Assembly: GCF_003072465.1 (NCBI RefSeq)
Contig: NZ_CP025628.1
Coordinates: 331,501-395,500, forward strand
From: Candidatus Kinetoplastibacterium sorsogonicusi
GTDB lineage: Bacteria > Pseudomonadota > Gammaproteobacteria > Burkholderiales > Burkholderiaceae_B
Length of the DNA: 64,000 bases
Direction: 5' to 3'
Position numbers and translations under genes: made by a program. Below the pieces are notes generated by a model that saw only the letters and a list, made by a program, of their open reading frames with translations, ran no database searches and was not told where the DNA came from. Shown here piece after piece: positions 18,637 to 27,143 of this stretch. The first letter of the stretch is position 1; each line of letters begins with the position of its first letter.

Positions 18637-19563
18637 ATGATAAATAAACATATAAGACATTTTTTGAAATTTGATGATTTTAAATTAGATGATTTAATTT
18701 ATATTTTAAATAGAACTAAAATAATCAAAGACAAATTCAAGAAATATGAAACACACATGACTTTACATGATAGAACTTTAGCTATGATTTTTGAGAAAGC
18801 AAGTACTCGTACTAGAGTTTCATTCGAGGCAGGGATGTATCAAATGGGTGGATCAGTAATAAATCTTACTTCTCATGATTCTCAATTAAGTAGATCAGAG
18901 CCTATAGAGGATACAGCTAGAGTTATATCAAGAATGGTTGATATAGTTATGATGAGAACTTTTGATCAATCTAGAATTGAAAAATTTGCTAAATATTCAA
19001 GAGTACCTGTAATAAATGGCTTAACTAATGAATTTCATCCTTGCCAAATACTTGCAGATATATTTACATATATAGAAAAAAGAGAATCAATAAAAGGAAA
19101 AACTGTAACTTGGATAGGTGATACAAATAATATGCTTTATACATGGTTACAAGCAGCAGAATTATTTGATTTTTATCTCAATGTATCTTCACCTATTGGA
19201 TATAATATAAATTTATCTCAAATTGATCAAAAGAGATTTAAAAATCATTTAAAGATTTTTAATAATCCTAAAGAAGCTTGTAAAAATGTAGATTTGATAA
19301 CTACTGATGTTTGGACTAGCATGGGATATGAATCAGAGAAAGATAAAAGAATTAATGATTTCAAAGACTGGTGTGTTACATCAGAAATGATGTCATATGC
19401 AAATAATGATGTACTATTTATGCATTGCTTACCTGCACATAGAGGAGAAGAAGTAACTGCGGAGGTAATAGATGGTTCAAAAAGCGTAGTATGGGATGAA
19501 GCAGAAAATAGATTACATGTACAAAAAGCTTTAATGGAATTTATGTTATTAGGTAAGTTATAG
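18637..19563 (+). CDS. argF: Ornithine carbamoyltransferase
   Basis: Condenses carbamoyl phosphate with ornithine to citrulline in arginine synthesis. The 308-residue enzyme has carbamoyl-phosphate binding STRTR (56-60), HPCQILAD (134-141), WIGDTNNMLYTW (159-170) and ornithine-binding HCLPAHRGEE (263-272), all intact. It stands alone: rdgB is divergent upstream and tRNA-Val convergent downstream, with no other arg genes near. In symbiont-bearing trypanosomatids OCT activity has been attributed to the bacterium, so this gene may complete a host arginine/urea-cycle route; that link depends on the organism assignment. Confidence 0.97.
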   Translation: MINKHIRHFLKFDDFKLDDLIYILNRTKIIKDKFKKYETHMTLHDRTLAMIFEKASTRTRVSFEAGMYQMGGSVINLTSHDSQLSRSEPIEDTARVISRMVDIVMMRTFDQSRIEKFAKYSRVPVINGLTNEFHPCQILADIFTYIEKRESIKGKTVTWIGDTNNMLYTWLQAAELFDFYLNVSSPIGYNINLSQIDQKRFKNHLKIFNNPKEACKNVDLITTDVWTSMGYESEKDKRINDFKDWCVTSEMMSYANNDVLFMHCLPAHRGEEVTAEVIDGSKSVVWDEAENRLHVQKALMEFMLLGKL

Positions 19564-19586
19564 CATATAATAATACACATATTATG

Positions 19587-19662
19587 TGGTGGGTGCTACA
19601 GGATTCGAACCTGTGACCTACGCCTTGTAAGGGCGCCGCTCTACCAACTGAGCTAAGCACCC
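19587..19662 (-). tRNA. tRNA-Val (anticodon UAC)
   Basis: A 76-base cloverleaf on the minus strand. Acceptor GGGTGCT pairs with AGCACCC, the discriminator is A and CCA is encoded. The D arm has AGCTCAGTTGGTAGAGC, the anticodon loop reads CTTACAA (anticodon UAC, valine), and the T arm holds GGTTCGAATCC. It is convergent with argF, 23 bp away. Confidence 0.95.
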
Positions 19663-19753
19663 ACATATATAAAACCTTCAATACAGTATGATTATAACAC
19701 AATTTTATATACAATAAATAATAATATTTAAAAATAATTAAATATTAGTTAAA

Positions 19754-20026
19754 TTAATTAACAGCTTCTTTTAACCCTTTACCTGGACGGAATTTAGGTA
19801 CTATACTTTTCTTAATTTTCATCATTTCGCCTGTTCTTGGGTTCCTACCATTACGTTCAGCTCTTATTGAAGTTTCAAAAGTTCCAAAACCTATTAATGT
19901 TACAGAATCACCATTTTTAATGGTTTCTTTTACTGTTTCTATAAATGCATCAACTATTTTGTTGACAGAAGATTTAGATACATCAACTTTATTAGAAATT
20001 TGATCTATTAGTTCTGTTTTATTCAT
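19754..20026 (-). CDS. hupB: HU-family nucleoid protein
   Basis: A 90-residue histone-like DNA-binding protein that bends and compacts DNA as a dimer. MNKTELIDQISNKVDVSKSSVNKIVDAF forms the N-terminal helices. GFGTFETSIRAERNGRNPRTGE is the beta-arm region with the conserved RxGRNPxTG signature, and FRPGKGLKEAVN ends the protein. HU is more likely than IHF because IHF subunits have distinct arm and C-terminal sequences. It is a single gene between rlmB and tRNA-Val. Confidence 0.94.
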   Translation of the reverse strand: MNKTELIDQISNKVDVSKSSVNKIVDAFIETVKETIKNGDSVTLIGFGTFETSIRAERNGRNPRTGEMMKIKKSIVPKFRPGKGLKEAVN

Positions 20027-20169
20027 TAACTTTAATCTCCAAATATAATTATAATTATTAAATTATATAAACTTACTGCAAAATTTTTTTACAGTATTTA
20101 TATGATCCTTCATTAATAATACAGCTTAAAAGTTATTTTTCAAAATAAATAATTTATATTAAAAAATAA

Positions 20170-20925
20170 TTAGTTTGATATATTATTAAATTTTCTTTGT
20201 CTAATTGCTTCATATAAACATATAGCAGAAGACACACTTACATTCAAGCTTTCAATACTACTATATATAGGAATTTGTACAATTTTACTACAAATTTCAC
20301 GAGACAGTCGCCTCATCCCTTTATCTTCAGCTCCCATAACAAAAGCTATTGATGTTGTAGCATCTATATCATAAATACTATAATTTGCTATAGAATCAGT
20401 TCCTATTAAGCTAATATTTCTTTCATTTAATTCTCTCATAGTTCTAGCTAAGTTAGTAACTTGTATGTATGGAACCAATCCAGACGCTCCGCAAGATACC
20501 CTTTCTACTGTTTCATTAATAGTAGCAGAGCGATTGCGAGGGGCAATAACAGCATCAACACCAGCTGCACTAGCTGTACGCAAACATGCTCCTAAATTAT
20601 GAGGATCTGTTATACCATCTAGTATTAATAAAAGTAAGTCATTAGTTTCTTGATTTAATATTTCATCTAAATTTTTTACTTTAGAATTTAATTTATCACA
20701 TATACAAACTATACCTTGATTATTATTTTTTTGTGATATTTTATAAAGTTCTTCTTTATTAATATAATTTATTGTCAAATTATTTAAGTTTATCAAATTT
20801 ATGAGGCTTAATATTCTTTTATCTTTTCTATTTTCATCTATATATATTTCTTTAATAGAATCAGGATAGTATTTTAGACGAGAATTGATAGCATGAAAAC
20901 CACATATTATATTTTTATAATTCAT
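20170..20925 (-). CDS. rlmB: 23S rRNA (guanosine-2251-2'-O)-methyltransferase RlmB
   Basis: A 251-residue SPOUT methyltransferase. The N-terminal domain starts NIICGFHAINSRLK, and the SPOUT domain has ILDGITDPHNLGACLRTASAAGVDAVI (motif 1), VMGAEDKGMRRLSREICSKIVQIPI (motif 2) and SLNVSVSSAICLYEAIRQR (motif 3), together forming the knot that binds SAM. The order rnr-rlmB with 6 bp between them is conserved in proteobacteria. It modifies G2251 in the ribosomal P loop. Confidence 0.95.
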   Translation of the reverse strand: MNYKNIICGFHAINSRLKYYPDSIKEIYIDENRKDKRILSLINLINLNNLTINYINKEELYKISQKNNNQGIVCICDKLNSKVKNLDEILNQETNDLLLLILDGITDPHNLGACLRTASAAGVDAVIAPRNRSATINETVERVSCGASGLVPYIQVTNLARTMRELNERNISLIGTDSIANYSIYDIDATTSIAFVMGAEDKGMRRLSREICSKIVQIPIYSSIESLNVSVSSAICLYEAIRQRKFNNISN

Positions 20926-20931
20926 ATCATT

Positions 20932-22665
20932 TTATCTATTTACAGGTATTAAGTAAACTTTCCTAAAAAACAAGTCTACTTTCTCTATTTTTACCAAAAT
21001 TTTATCAGAAATACAAAAAGTTTTCTTGGAATATTTTCCTAATAAAATATGATTATTTTTATCAAATTTAAATTTTTCATTTCCTAATGATGAAATATGT
21101 ATCATTCCTTCAATATTAATATCATCTAATGATATAAATAACCCAAACTGTACAATACTAGTGATTACTCCACTAAATAATTGACCTATATAGGATTTAG
21201 CAAATAAACATTTATACCAAGAAGACACAAAACGAGAGGATTCTTCAGCTAAACGTTCTTTTGATGACATCAAATCATCTATACTTTTATTTTCGATATT
21301 TTTACATTGGTTATTTTTTAAAATTGATTTAATAAATCTATGTATAAGAAGATCTGGATATCTTCTTATAGGAGAAGTAAAATGTACATAAGCTTTATAA
21401 GATAAACCAAAATGTCCTATATTAACAAAGCTATATTTAGCTTGTTGCAAAGATCGTAAACACATTGATTGAATTAATTTGTATTGTGCATGATTTTTAG
21501 TGTTTTCTAATAAATCAAAATATAATTCATGTAGATTCATTTTTTTATATTTTTCAATAGAAATACCAATAGATATTAAGAATTTAAATAAATTGTCTAT
21601 TTTATCTACATTAGGCTTTTCATGAATACGAAATAAAGCATCACTATTATTGTTGATAAGAAAATCAGCAGCACATATATTTGCAGTTAACATACACTCT
21701 TCAATAGCTTTGTGCATATCATTGCGTTCTAGTATTTCAATTTTATTTATACGATTTTTTTTAATGTTAAATTTGATTTCATTCAAATCAAAATTCATAT
21801 TTTTATTATTATATTTTTTTTGTTTTAAAATTTTATATATATTATATATATTAAATATATTTTGATGAATTTTATTAGAAATAAATTTATTATCACTAAT
21901 ATTAGTTACTAATTGATAAGCATCTTCATAATTAAACCTAAAATTAGATCTTATAATAGATTCATAAAATTTGTATGAATCTATTACACCAAACATATCA
22001 AGAATTATTTCACAAACAAGCGTTAATCTATCTTTATTAGGTAATAAAGAACAAATGTCATTTGATAATTTTTTAGGTAACATAGGTATAACTTTGTTAG
22101 GAAAATATATACTAGTACCTCTTTTAAAAGCATCTTGATCAATATTACTAAATTCTGAAACATAATGACTGACATCAGCTATTGCGATTATCAATTTAAA
22201 TTTATATTCTGAATTAGAGTTAATATTTATCTTTTCACAATAAATAGCATCATCAAAATCTTTTGCATCTTTACCGTCTATAGTTATAAACGGTAAATGA
22301 CGTAAATCAGTTCTCTTTGATATCATATCAGATGAAATATCATCATTTAAATATTTAATATCTAAGTTTGTTTTTTTAGAAAAATTTGTGATTAAATTAT
22401 ATTTTTTTATTGCTATATTAATACATGTATTAATATCATTTTCATTACCTAATACTTTCTTTATTAATCCAAATTTTTTAGATTTTTTCGAAGTAATTTT
22501 TTCGTTAATAATTTTTATCAATACAAACTGATTATTATCAGTACGATTAATATGTTTGTTTTCAATATATATTAAATCTTTATTTTCAGTTAATACAAAA
22601 GATAGTTTTTTGTTATAAAAAAATTGTCCTATTAATAAATCATTATTTTTATTATATTTATACAT
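20932..22665 (-). CDS. rnr: Ribonuclease R, N-terminally shortened
   Basis: A 3'-5' exoribonuclease of the RNB family that degrades structured RNA and works with SmpB-tmRNA. The 577-residue product has the RNB catalytic core, starting with the Asp-rich site DGKDAKDFDDAI (130-141), and FTSPIRRYPDLLIHR, and ends with an S1 domain (about 490-575). E. coli RNase R has about 813 residues: the N-terminal helix-turn-helix, the first cold-shock domain and the C-terminal lysine-rich tail are missing here. The start is supported by GGAG four bases before the ATG. It may also be called RNase II-like, but the position next to rlmB indicates rnr. Confidence 0.88.
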   Translation of the reverse strand: MYKYNKNNDLLIGQFFYNKKLSFVLTENKDLIYIENKHINRTDNNQFVLIKIINEKITSKKSKKFGLIKKVLGNENDINTCINIAIKKYNLITNFSKKTNLDIKYLNDDISSDMISKRTDLRHLPFITIDGKDAKDFDDAIYCEKININSNSEYKFKLIIAIADVSHYVSEFSNIDQDAFKRGTSIYFPNKVIPMLPKKLSNDICSLLPNKDRLTLVCEIILDMFGVIDSYKFYESIIRSNFRFNYEDAYQLVTNISDNKFISNKIHQNIFNIYNIYKILKQKKYNNKNMNFDLNEIKFNIKKNRINKIEILERNDMHKAIEECMLTANICAADFLINNNSDALFRIHEKPNVDKIDNLFKFLISIGISIEKYKKMNLHELYFDLLENTKNHAQYKLIQSMCLRSLQQAKYSFVNIGHFGLSYKAYVHFTSPIRRYPDLLIHRFIKSILKNNQCKNIENKSIDDLMSSKERLAEESSRFVSSWYKCLFAKSYIGQLFSGVITSIVQFGLFISLDDINIEGMIHISSLGNEKFKFDKNNHILLGKYSKKTFCISDKILVKIEKVDLFFRKVYLIPVNR

Positions 22666-22755
22666 TTTTCTCCAAGTAAATTATACATATTTATAAATTT
22701 CATATATTTATATGAAATTTATAAAATTTAATGTTAAAATTATTAATATTTTGCG

Positions 22756-22840
22756 GCCCAGATGGCGAAATTGGTAGACGCACATGGTTCAGATCCATGC
22801 TCTATAAAGATTGGAGGTTCGAGTCCTCTTCTGGGCACCA
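22756..22840 (+). tRNA. tRNA-Leu (anticodon CAG)
   Basis: An 85-base class II tRNA. Acceptor GCCCAGA pairs with TCTGGGC, the anticodon loop TTCAGAT carries CAG, a variable arm (CTCTATAAAGATTGG region) follows, the T arm has GGTTCGAGTCC, and ACCA closes the 3' end. It is divergent from rnr. Confidence 0.94.
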
Positions 22841-22893
22841 TTATAGTATAAAATATAAAATTATGTTTATAATTTTATATTTATATACTATAA
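22841..22893. terminator. Terminator hairpin after tRNA-Leu
   Basis: Long A/T stem directly behind the tRNA: 22841-22864 pairs with 22869-22893 (24 pairs, one bulged base) around a GTTT loop. It starts with the base after CCA. A terminator for tRNA-Leu is likely. Confidence 0.6.
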
Positions 22894-22917
22894 TATGAAA
22901 TAACTTTATAAATGTTA

Positions 22918-22994
22918 GGCGCATTAGCTCAGTCGGTTAGAGCGACGGAATCATAATCCGCAGGTCCCCTGTTCGAGTCAGGGATGCGCCACCA
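22918..22994 (+). tRNA. tRNA-Met (elongator, anticodon CAU)
   Basis: A 77-base cloverleaf. Acceptor GGCGCAT pairs with ATGCGCC, the D arm is AGCTCAGTCGGTTAGAGC, the anticodon loop ATCATAA holds CAU, the T arm has TGTTCGAGTCA, and ACCA is encoded. The paired first acceptor base rules out initiator tRNA. Elongator Met is favoured over lysidine-modified Ile2 by resemblance to beta-proteobacterial elongator tRNA-Met, but the two are hard to separate by eye. The CCA ends on the base before the purB stop codon. Confidence 0.88.
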
Positions 22995-24350
22995 TTAATG
23001 TTTAGCTAATGTATGCGCTAATCCTATATAAGATCTAGGAGTAAGTTTCAATAATAAATCTATAGTTTCTTTTGGTAGGTTAAGATTTTTGATAAAATCA
23101 TGAATCATTTCTTTATTAATGATCTTTCCTCTAGTGAGATATTTTAGTTTTTCATATGGATTTTCAATATTATACCTTCTCATTATTGTTTGTATAGGTT
23201 CAGCTAAAATTTCCCAACAATTATCTATATCTTCATCAATGCGCACTTTGTTTAGTTCTAATTTATTTAAACCACGTAAACAAGATTTCCATGCAATAAG
23301 CGAATAACCAATAGCAACTCCTAAATTTCTCAATACAGTAGAATCACTTAAATCGCGTTGCCATCTAGATTGAGTTAATTTATCTGACATGTGTCTCATA
23401 ATAGCATTTGATAATCCTAAATTACCTTCTGAATTTTCAAAATCTATAGGATTGACCTTATGAGGCATTGTAGACGACCCTATTTCTCCATCCTTAATAA
23501 TTTGCTTGAAATATCCTAAAGAAATATATCCCCATATATCTTTATTTAGATCTAATAAAATATTATTTGCCCTAGTAATAGAATCAAATAAATTAGAAAT
23601 CCAATCATGGGGCTCTATTTGGGTTGTATGTGTATTTTGTAATAAACCTAATGAATTAATGAAATTTTTGCTAAATTCATTCCAATCAATTTCAGAGTAA
23701 GTAATAACATGTGCATTATAATTTCCAGTTGCACCATTCATTTTAGCAAAAATTTTAATATCTTTAATAGTTTCTATCTCTTTATATAATCTAACTGAAA
23801 AATTTTTTAATTCTTTTCCAGTAGTAGTTGGACTAGCAGGTTGACCATGTGTTCTAGATAACATAGGTTGATCAGCATATTTACATGACATATCAGATAG
23901 TATAGTATAAATTTTTGTTAAAGTAGGCAGAATAATTGATTCTCTAGATCTAAATAACATCAAAGCATAAGCAGTATTATTTATATCTTCTGAAGTACAA
24001 GCAAAATGAACAAATTCTTGAAATTTTACAAGCTCATGATTTTCTTTAATCTTATTTTTTAGCCAGTATTCTATAGCCTTAACATCATGGTTTGTAACTT
24101 TTTCTATATTTTTAATATTTAGAAAATCATCTGTAGATATATTTAAGATAATATCATCTAAAAAACTTTTAGCTTTTTTTGATAAAATTGGTAATCCAGG
24201 CAAATTTGCATCAAATAATGATTTAAACCATTTTACTTCTACTTCAATTCTATGTTTTATAAAAGCAGTTTCAGAAAAAAAATTCCTTAATTCTTTTGAT
24301 ATATTAAAATATCTACCATCTAAAGGTGAAAGTGAGTTAATATTATCCAT
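22995..24350 (-). CDS. purB: Adenylosuccinate lyase
   Basis: Works twice in purine synthesis: SAICAR to AICAR, and adenylosuccinate to AMP. The 451-residue protein has SPLDGRYF near the N-terminus, the HDVKAIEYWLK segment, TSEDINNTAYALML, the catalytic SRTHGQPASPTT, and the fumarase-superfamily signature GSSTMPHKVNPIDFENSEGN. The length and MDNINSLSPLDGRY start match the E. coli-type PurB. It is convergent with tRNA-Met with no spacer and divergent from the GST gene. It works with purA, guaA and guaB in this window. Confidence 0.97.
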   Translation of the reverse strand: MDNINSLSPLDGRYFNISKELRNFFSETAFIKHRIEVEVKWFKSLFDANLPGLPILSKKAKSFLDDIILNISTDDFLNIKNIEKVTNHDVKAIEYWLKNKIKENHELVKFQEFVHFACTSEDINNTAYALMLFRSRESIILPTLTKIYTILSDMSCKYADQPMLSRTHGQPASPTTTGKELKNFSVRLYKEIETIKDIKIFAKMNGATGNYNAHVITYSEIDWNEFSKNFINSLGLLQNTHTTQIEPHDWISNLFDSITRANNILLDLNKDIWGYISLGYFKQIIKDGEIGSSTMPHKVNPIDFENSEGNLGLSNAIMRHMSDKLTQSRWQRDLSDSTVLRNLGVAIGYSLIAWKSCLRGLNKLELNKVRIDEDIDNCWEILAEPIQTIMRRYNIENPYEKLKYLTRGKIINKEMIHDFIKNLNLPKETIDLLLKLTPRSYIGLAHTLAKH

Positions 24351-24514
24351 ATTATTTATATTCTTAAAAATTTTACTAATTGCTAATTAAATTTGTATAA
24401 AATATAATATTATCAGCATAATCATAAATATATTACATATATAGTTATTATACTGTTGTATTATTATGCTATTGTACATAGTTAAAATATTTTTTTAATT
24501 TTTATAAATTTGAT

Positions 24515-25111
24515 ATGATATTATTAGGTTCTTCTACTAGTCCATTTGTAAAAAAAGTTCGTATTGCAATGTCCTATAAAAAAATTCTTTATGAATTTCA
24601 ATTAGAAAATGTTTGGTCTTTAGATTCTAAAATAGAAAATTATAATCCTTTAGGTAAAATTCCTTGCTTATTAACCGATAATCAAGAATCTATTTTTGAT
24701 TCTAGAGTAATAATTGAATATCTTGATATTTTAAAACCATTACCAAGATTAATACCTTTAGAAGACAAAGATAAAATTAGAGTAAAGTGTTTAGAAGCAA
24801 TATCAGATGGTATTATAGATGCTTCTGTCTTAATTTATTATGAAAATAATAGAGAAAATCAATATATAGACTATAAATGGATAAATAGACAACATAAAAA
24901 AATAATATCATCATTAATAAAAATTAACAATTTATACAATGAAAATTATTTAACTATATCTATTAATAATATAAATGTTGCTGATATTTCATTGTTTTGT
25001 GCTCTAGAATTTTTAGATTTACGTTTTAAAGATATTTTATGGAGAGAAAATTATAAAAATTTGTCTAAATTTTTTGAATTATTTGAATCTTTGTATATTA
25101 ATAATAAATAA
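24515..25111 (+). CDS. Glutathione S-transferase family protein
   Basis: A 198-residue protein with an N-terminal thioredoxin-fold GST domain: MILLGSSTSPFVKKVRIAMSYK, NPLGKIPCLLTDNQESIFDSRVIIEYLD (the conserved cis-proline and ExSRVIIEYL glutathione site), and an all-helical C-terminal domain ending in the helix with NVADISLFCALEF. It resembles YibF-type GSTs, whose substrates are not known. A gene of this type is found beside purB in related beta-proteobacteria. It is convergent with the tauE-type gene, with a shared hairpin at the stops. Confidence 0.85.
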   Translation: MILLGSSTSPFVKKVRIAMSYKKILYEFQLENVWSLDSKIENYNPLGKIPCLLTDNQESIFDSRVIIEYLDILKPLPRLIPLEDKDKIRVKCLEAISDGIIDASVLIYYENNRENQYIDYKWINRQHKKIISSLIKINNLYNENYLTISINNINVADISLFCALEFLDLRFKDILWRENYKNLSKFFELFESLYINNK

Positions 25112-25134
25112 ATTTATAAAATATTATTTATTAT
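25101..25134. terminator. Bidirectional hairpin between GST gene and TauE-type gene
   Basis: Inverted repeat ATAATAAATA (25101-25110) and TATTTATTAT (25125-25134) spanning both convergent stop codons. Weak but well placed for a shared terminator. Confidence 0.45.
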
Positions 25135-25917
25135 CATATATAAGGAAATAGTAAATAATATAATAGCAAATAATCTTTTTAAAAAAATAGTTTTTAATGC
25201 TTTAGAAGTTCTTATTCCTAATGGTATTGCTATTAATCCTATAGATACTAATACAATTAAGGCACCATAATGTATGTAGCCAATCATCCATGGTAATTGA
25301 TATGAGCAGTTTGATTTAGAAATAATATATCCAATAGTATTTATTAAAGATGTTGGTAAACACAATACTGATGATGTAGCTATAGCTTGATTAAGATTTA
25401 TACCCCTAGAAACCATGAATGGTATTGATATGAAACCTCCTCCAACACCAATAAGACCAGATATAGTACCTATTAATACACCTATAAATATAATTTCTTT
25501 ATTCATTATTTTGTAATTAATGATAGATGGATTATTTAATAACATTTTATAACCAGAATAACTAGCAAATATACTAAATATTAAAGATAAAATAGATGAA
25601 TTAATATTAGAAAATATTACAGTACTAGAAAAAATTCCACCTAAAATAATACCAGGAATCATGAAATAAATAAATTTCCATTGAATATTATTATTGTTAT
25701 TGTGAATAAATGAACCTATTAAGGAATTAAAAAAAATTGAAACCATTGAGGTAGCAACAGAAGAATGCATTAATATATTTTCTGGCATACCATGTAAAGA
25801 AAATAAAATATTCAATAAAGGAACCAATAGTGTTCCACCTCCAATACCAAGTAATCCTGATGTAAATCCAGTTAGTCCACCTAATAATAATAGATGTAAT
25901 ATAAAATAGGTGTCCAT
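25114..25917 (-). CDS. TauE/SafE family membrane permease (sulfite exporter type)
   Basis: A 267-residue integral membrane protein of the TauE/SafE (COG0730) family. It has two related halves, each with the glycine-rich pattern: GLTGFTSGLLGIGGGTLLVPLL near residues 14-35 and GVLIGTISGLIGVGGGFISIPFM near 151-173, with about eight hydrophobic helices. Family members export sulfite, sulfoacetate or other organic anions, or import others; the substrate here is unknown. It follows mnmA in the same direction after a terminator-like hairpin, and the two are neighbours in related genomes. A tRNA-thiolation link is possible but unproven. Confidence 0.88.
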   Translation of the reverse strand: MDTYFILHLLLLGGLTGFTSGLLGIGGGTLLVPLLNILFSLHGMPENILMHSSVATSMVSIFFNSLIGSFIHNNNNNIQWKFIYFMIPGIILGGIFSSTVIFSNINSSILSLIFSIFASYSGYKMLLNNPSIINYKIMNKEIIFIGVLIGTISGLIGVGGGFISIPFMVSRGINLNQAIATSSVLCLPTSLINTIGYIISKSNCSYQLPWMIGYIHYGALIVLVSIGLIAIPLGIRTSKALKTIFLKRLFAIILFTISLYMIINNIL

Positions 25918-25956
25918 AATTATATTCTCTTATACTTGAATTTTTATAATATTATA

Positions 25957-25983
25957 AGTATAGTACTAGAATAGTACTATACT
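25957..25983 (-). terminator. Hairpin at the end of mnmA
   Basis: Perfect 11-bp inverted repeat AGTATAGTACT/AGTACTATACT (25957-25967, 25973-25983) with a 5-base loop. It contains the mnmA stop codon (25977-25979). Confidence 0.5.
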
Positions 25984-27059
25984 ATGGTACCGCCACCAAT
26001 GCATATTTCACCATCATAAATTACAGCATACTGACCAGGTGTTATAGCCCACTGTGGTTGGTTGAAATGTAATATAAATTTATCTTCACTTTCTATAGAT
26101 AAATAACATTCTTCATCTTTATGACGATAACGATTTTTAGCAGTATAAATTTTATTTATATCAGGCAAAACACCAGCAATCCAGCTAACATTTTTTGTTG
26201 TTAAATGATTAGACAATAGCCAAGGATGATTATGTCCTTGAACAGCATATATTATATTATTTTTTATGTCTTTTTTTGCTACATACCAAGCATCATTTGT
26301 ATATTTGTTACTACCACCAATTCCAAGACCTTTTCTTTGCCCTATAGTATAAAAAGAAACCCCATTATGTACTCCTATTTTATTATTATAAATATCAAAA
26401 ATATCTCCTTTATTGATTTTTATAAATTTACCTAAAAATTCATTAAAAGGTCTTTCACCTATAAAACATAAACCAGTAGAATCTTTTTTATTTGCATTAT
26501 GCAATCCTATTTTATTGGCTAACACTCTTACTTCTTTTTTTGTTAATTCACCTAATGGAAAAATTATTTTAGATAACTGTTCTTGATTTAATTGACAAAG
26601 AAAATAGCTCTGATCTTTATTTTGATCAAGAGCTTTTAATAAATTAAATTTTATTTGATTATTTTCTTGATATTTTTTAATCCTAGCATAATGTCCTGTA
26701 GCAATATAATCAGCACCAATATTTAATGCATAATTTAAAAATGCTTTAAATTTTATTGTACTATTACATAGTATATCTGGATTAGGTGTTCTACCTTGAT
26801 TATATTCATTTAAAAAAATATTAAATACTTCATCAATATATTCTTTGGAAAAATTAACTACATCAAAATCTATTCCTATAGTCTCTGCAACACTAACAGC
26901 ATCTAAAAAATCTTGTCTAGTAGAACAATATTTAGAACTATCATCTTCCCAATTTTTCATAAATATACCAAGGACATTATATCCTTGTTCTTTTAAAATC
27001 CAAGCAGCAACAGAAGAATCTACTCCACCAGACATACCAATCACAACTTTTTTAAGCAT
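25977..27059 (-). CDS. mnmA: tRNA-specific 2-thiouridylase MnmA
   Basis: Thiolates U34 of tRNAs for Lys, Glu and Gln. The 360-residue protein has the PP-loop GMSGGVDSS (8-16), and the two catalytic cysteines are visible: C98 (ILCNSTIKF) and C198 (STGLCFIGERPF). The C-terminal beta-barrel has QWAITPGQYAVIYDGEICIGGG. It is complete. It follows the aroG region after a terminator, and a short AAAAG-type stretch precedes the start. It is an essential modification retained in most small genomes. Confidence 0.96.
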   Translation of the reverse strand: MLKKVVIGMSGGVDSSVAAWILKEQGYNVLGIFMKNWEDDSSKYCSTRQDFLDAVSVAETIGIDFDVVNFSKEYIDEVFNIFLNEYNQGRTPNPDILCNSTIKFKAFLNYALNIGADYIATGHYARIKKYQENNQIKFNLLKALDQNKDQSYFLCQLNQEQLSKIIFPLGELTKKEVRVLANKIGLHNANKKDSTGLCFIGERPFNEFLGKFIKINKGDIFDIYNNKIGVHNGVSFYTIGQRKGLGIGGSNKYTNDAWYVAKKDIKNNIIYAVQGHNHPWLLSNHLTTKNVSWIAGVLPDINKIYTAKNRYRHKDEECYLSIESEDKFILHFNQPQWAITPGQYAVIYDGEICIGGGTIV

Positions 27060-27092
27060 TTTTCTAAAAAATTCTCAAATAAAATAATTTTA

Positions 27093-27128
27093 ATCAAATA
27101 TAAATTTAATTTTAAATTTATATTTGAT
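27093..27128 (-). terminator. Terminator of aroG
   Basis: Perfect 16-bp inverted repeat (27093-27108 and 27113-27128) with a four-base loop, 16 bp beyond the aroG stop and followed on the minus strand by a T-rich run. A good intrinsic terminator candidate. Confidence 0.65.
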
Positions 27129-27143
27129 ATTTTTAAATAGTTT

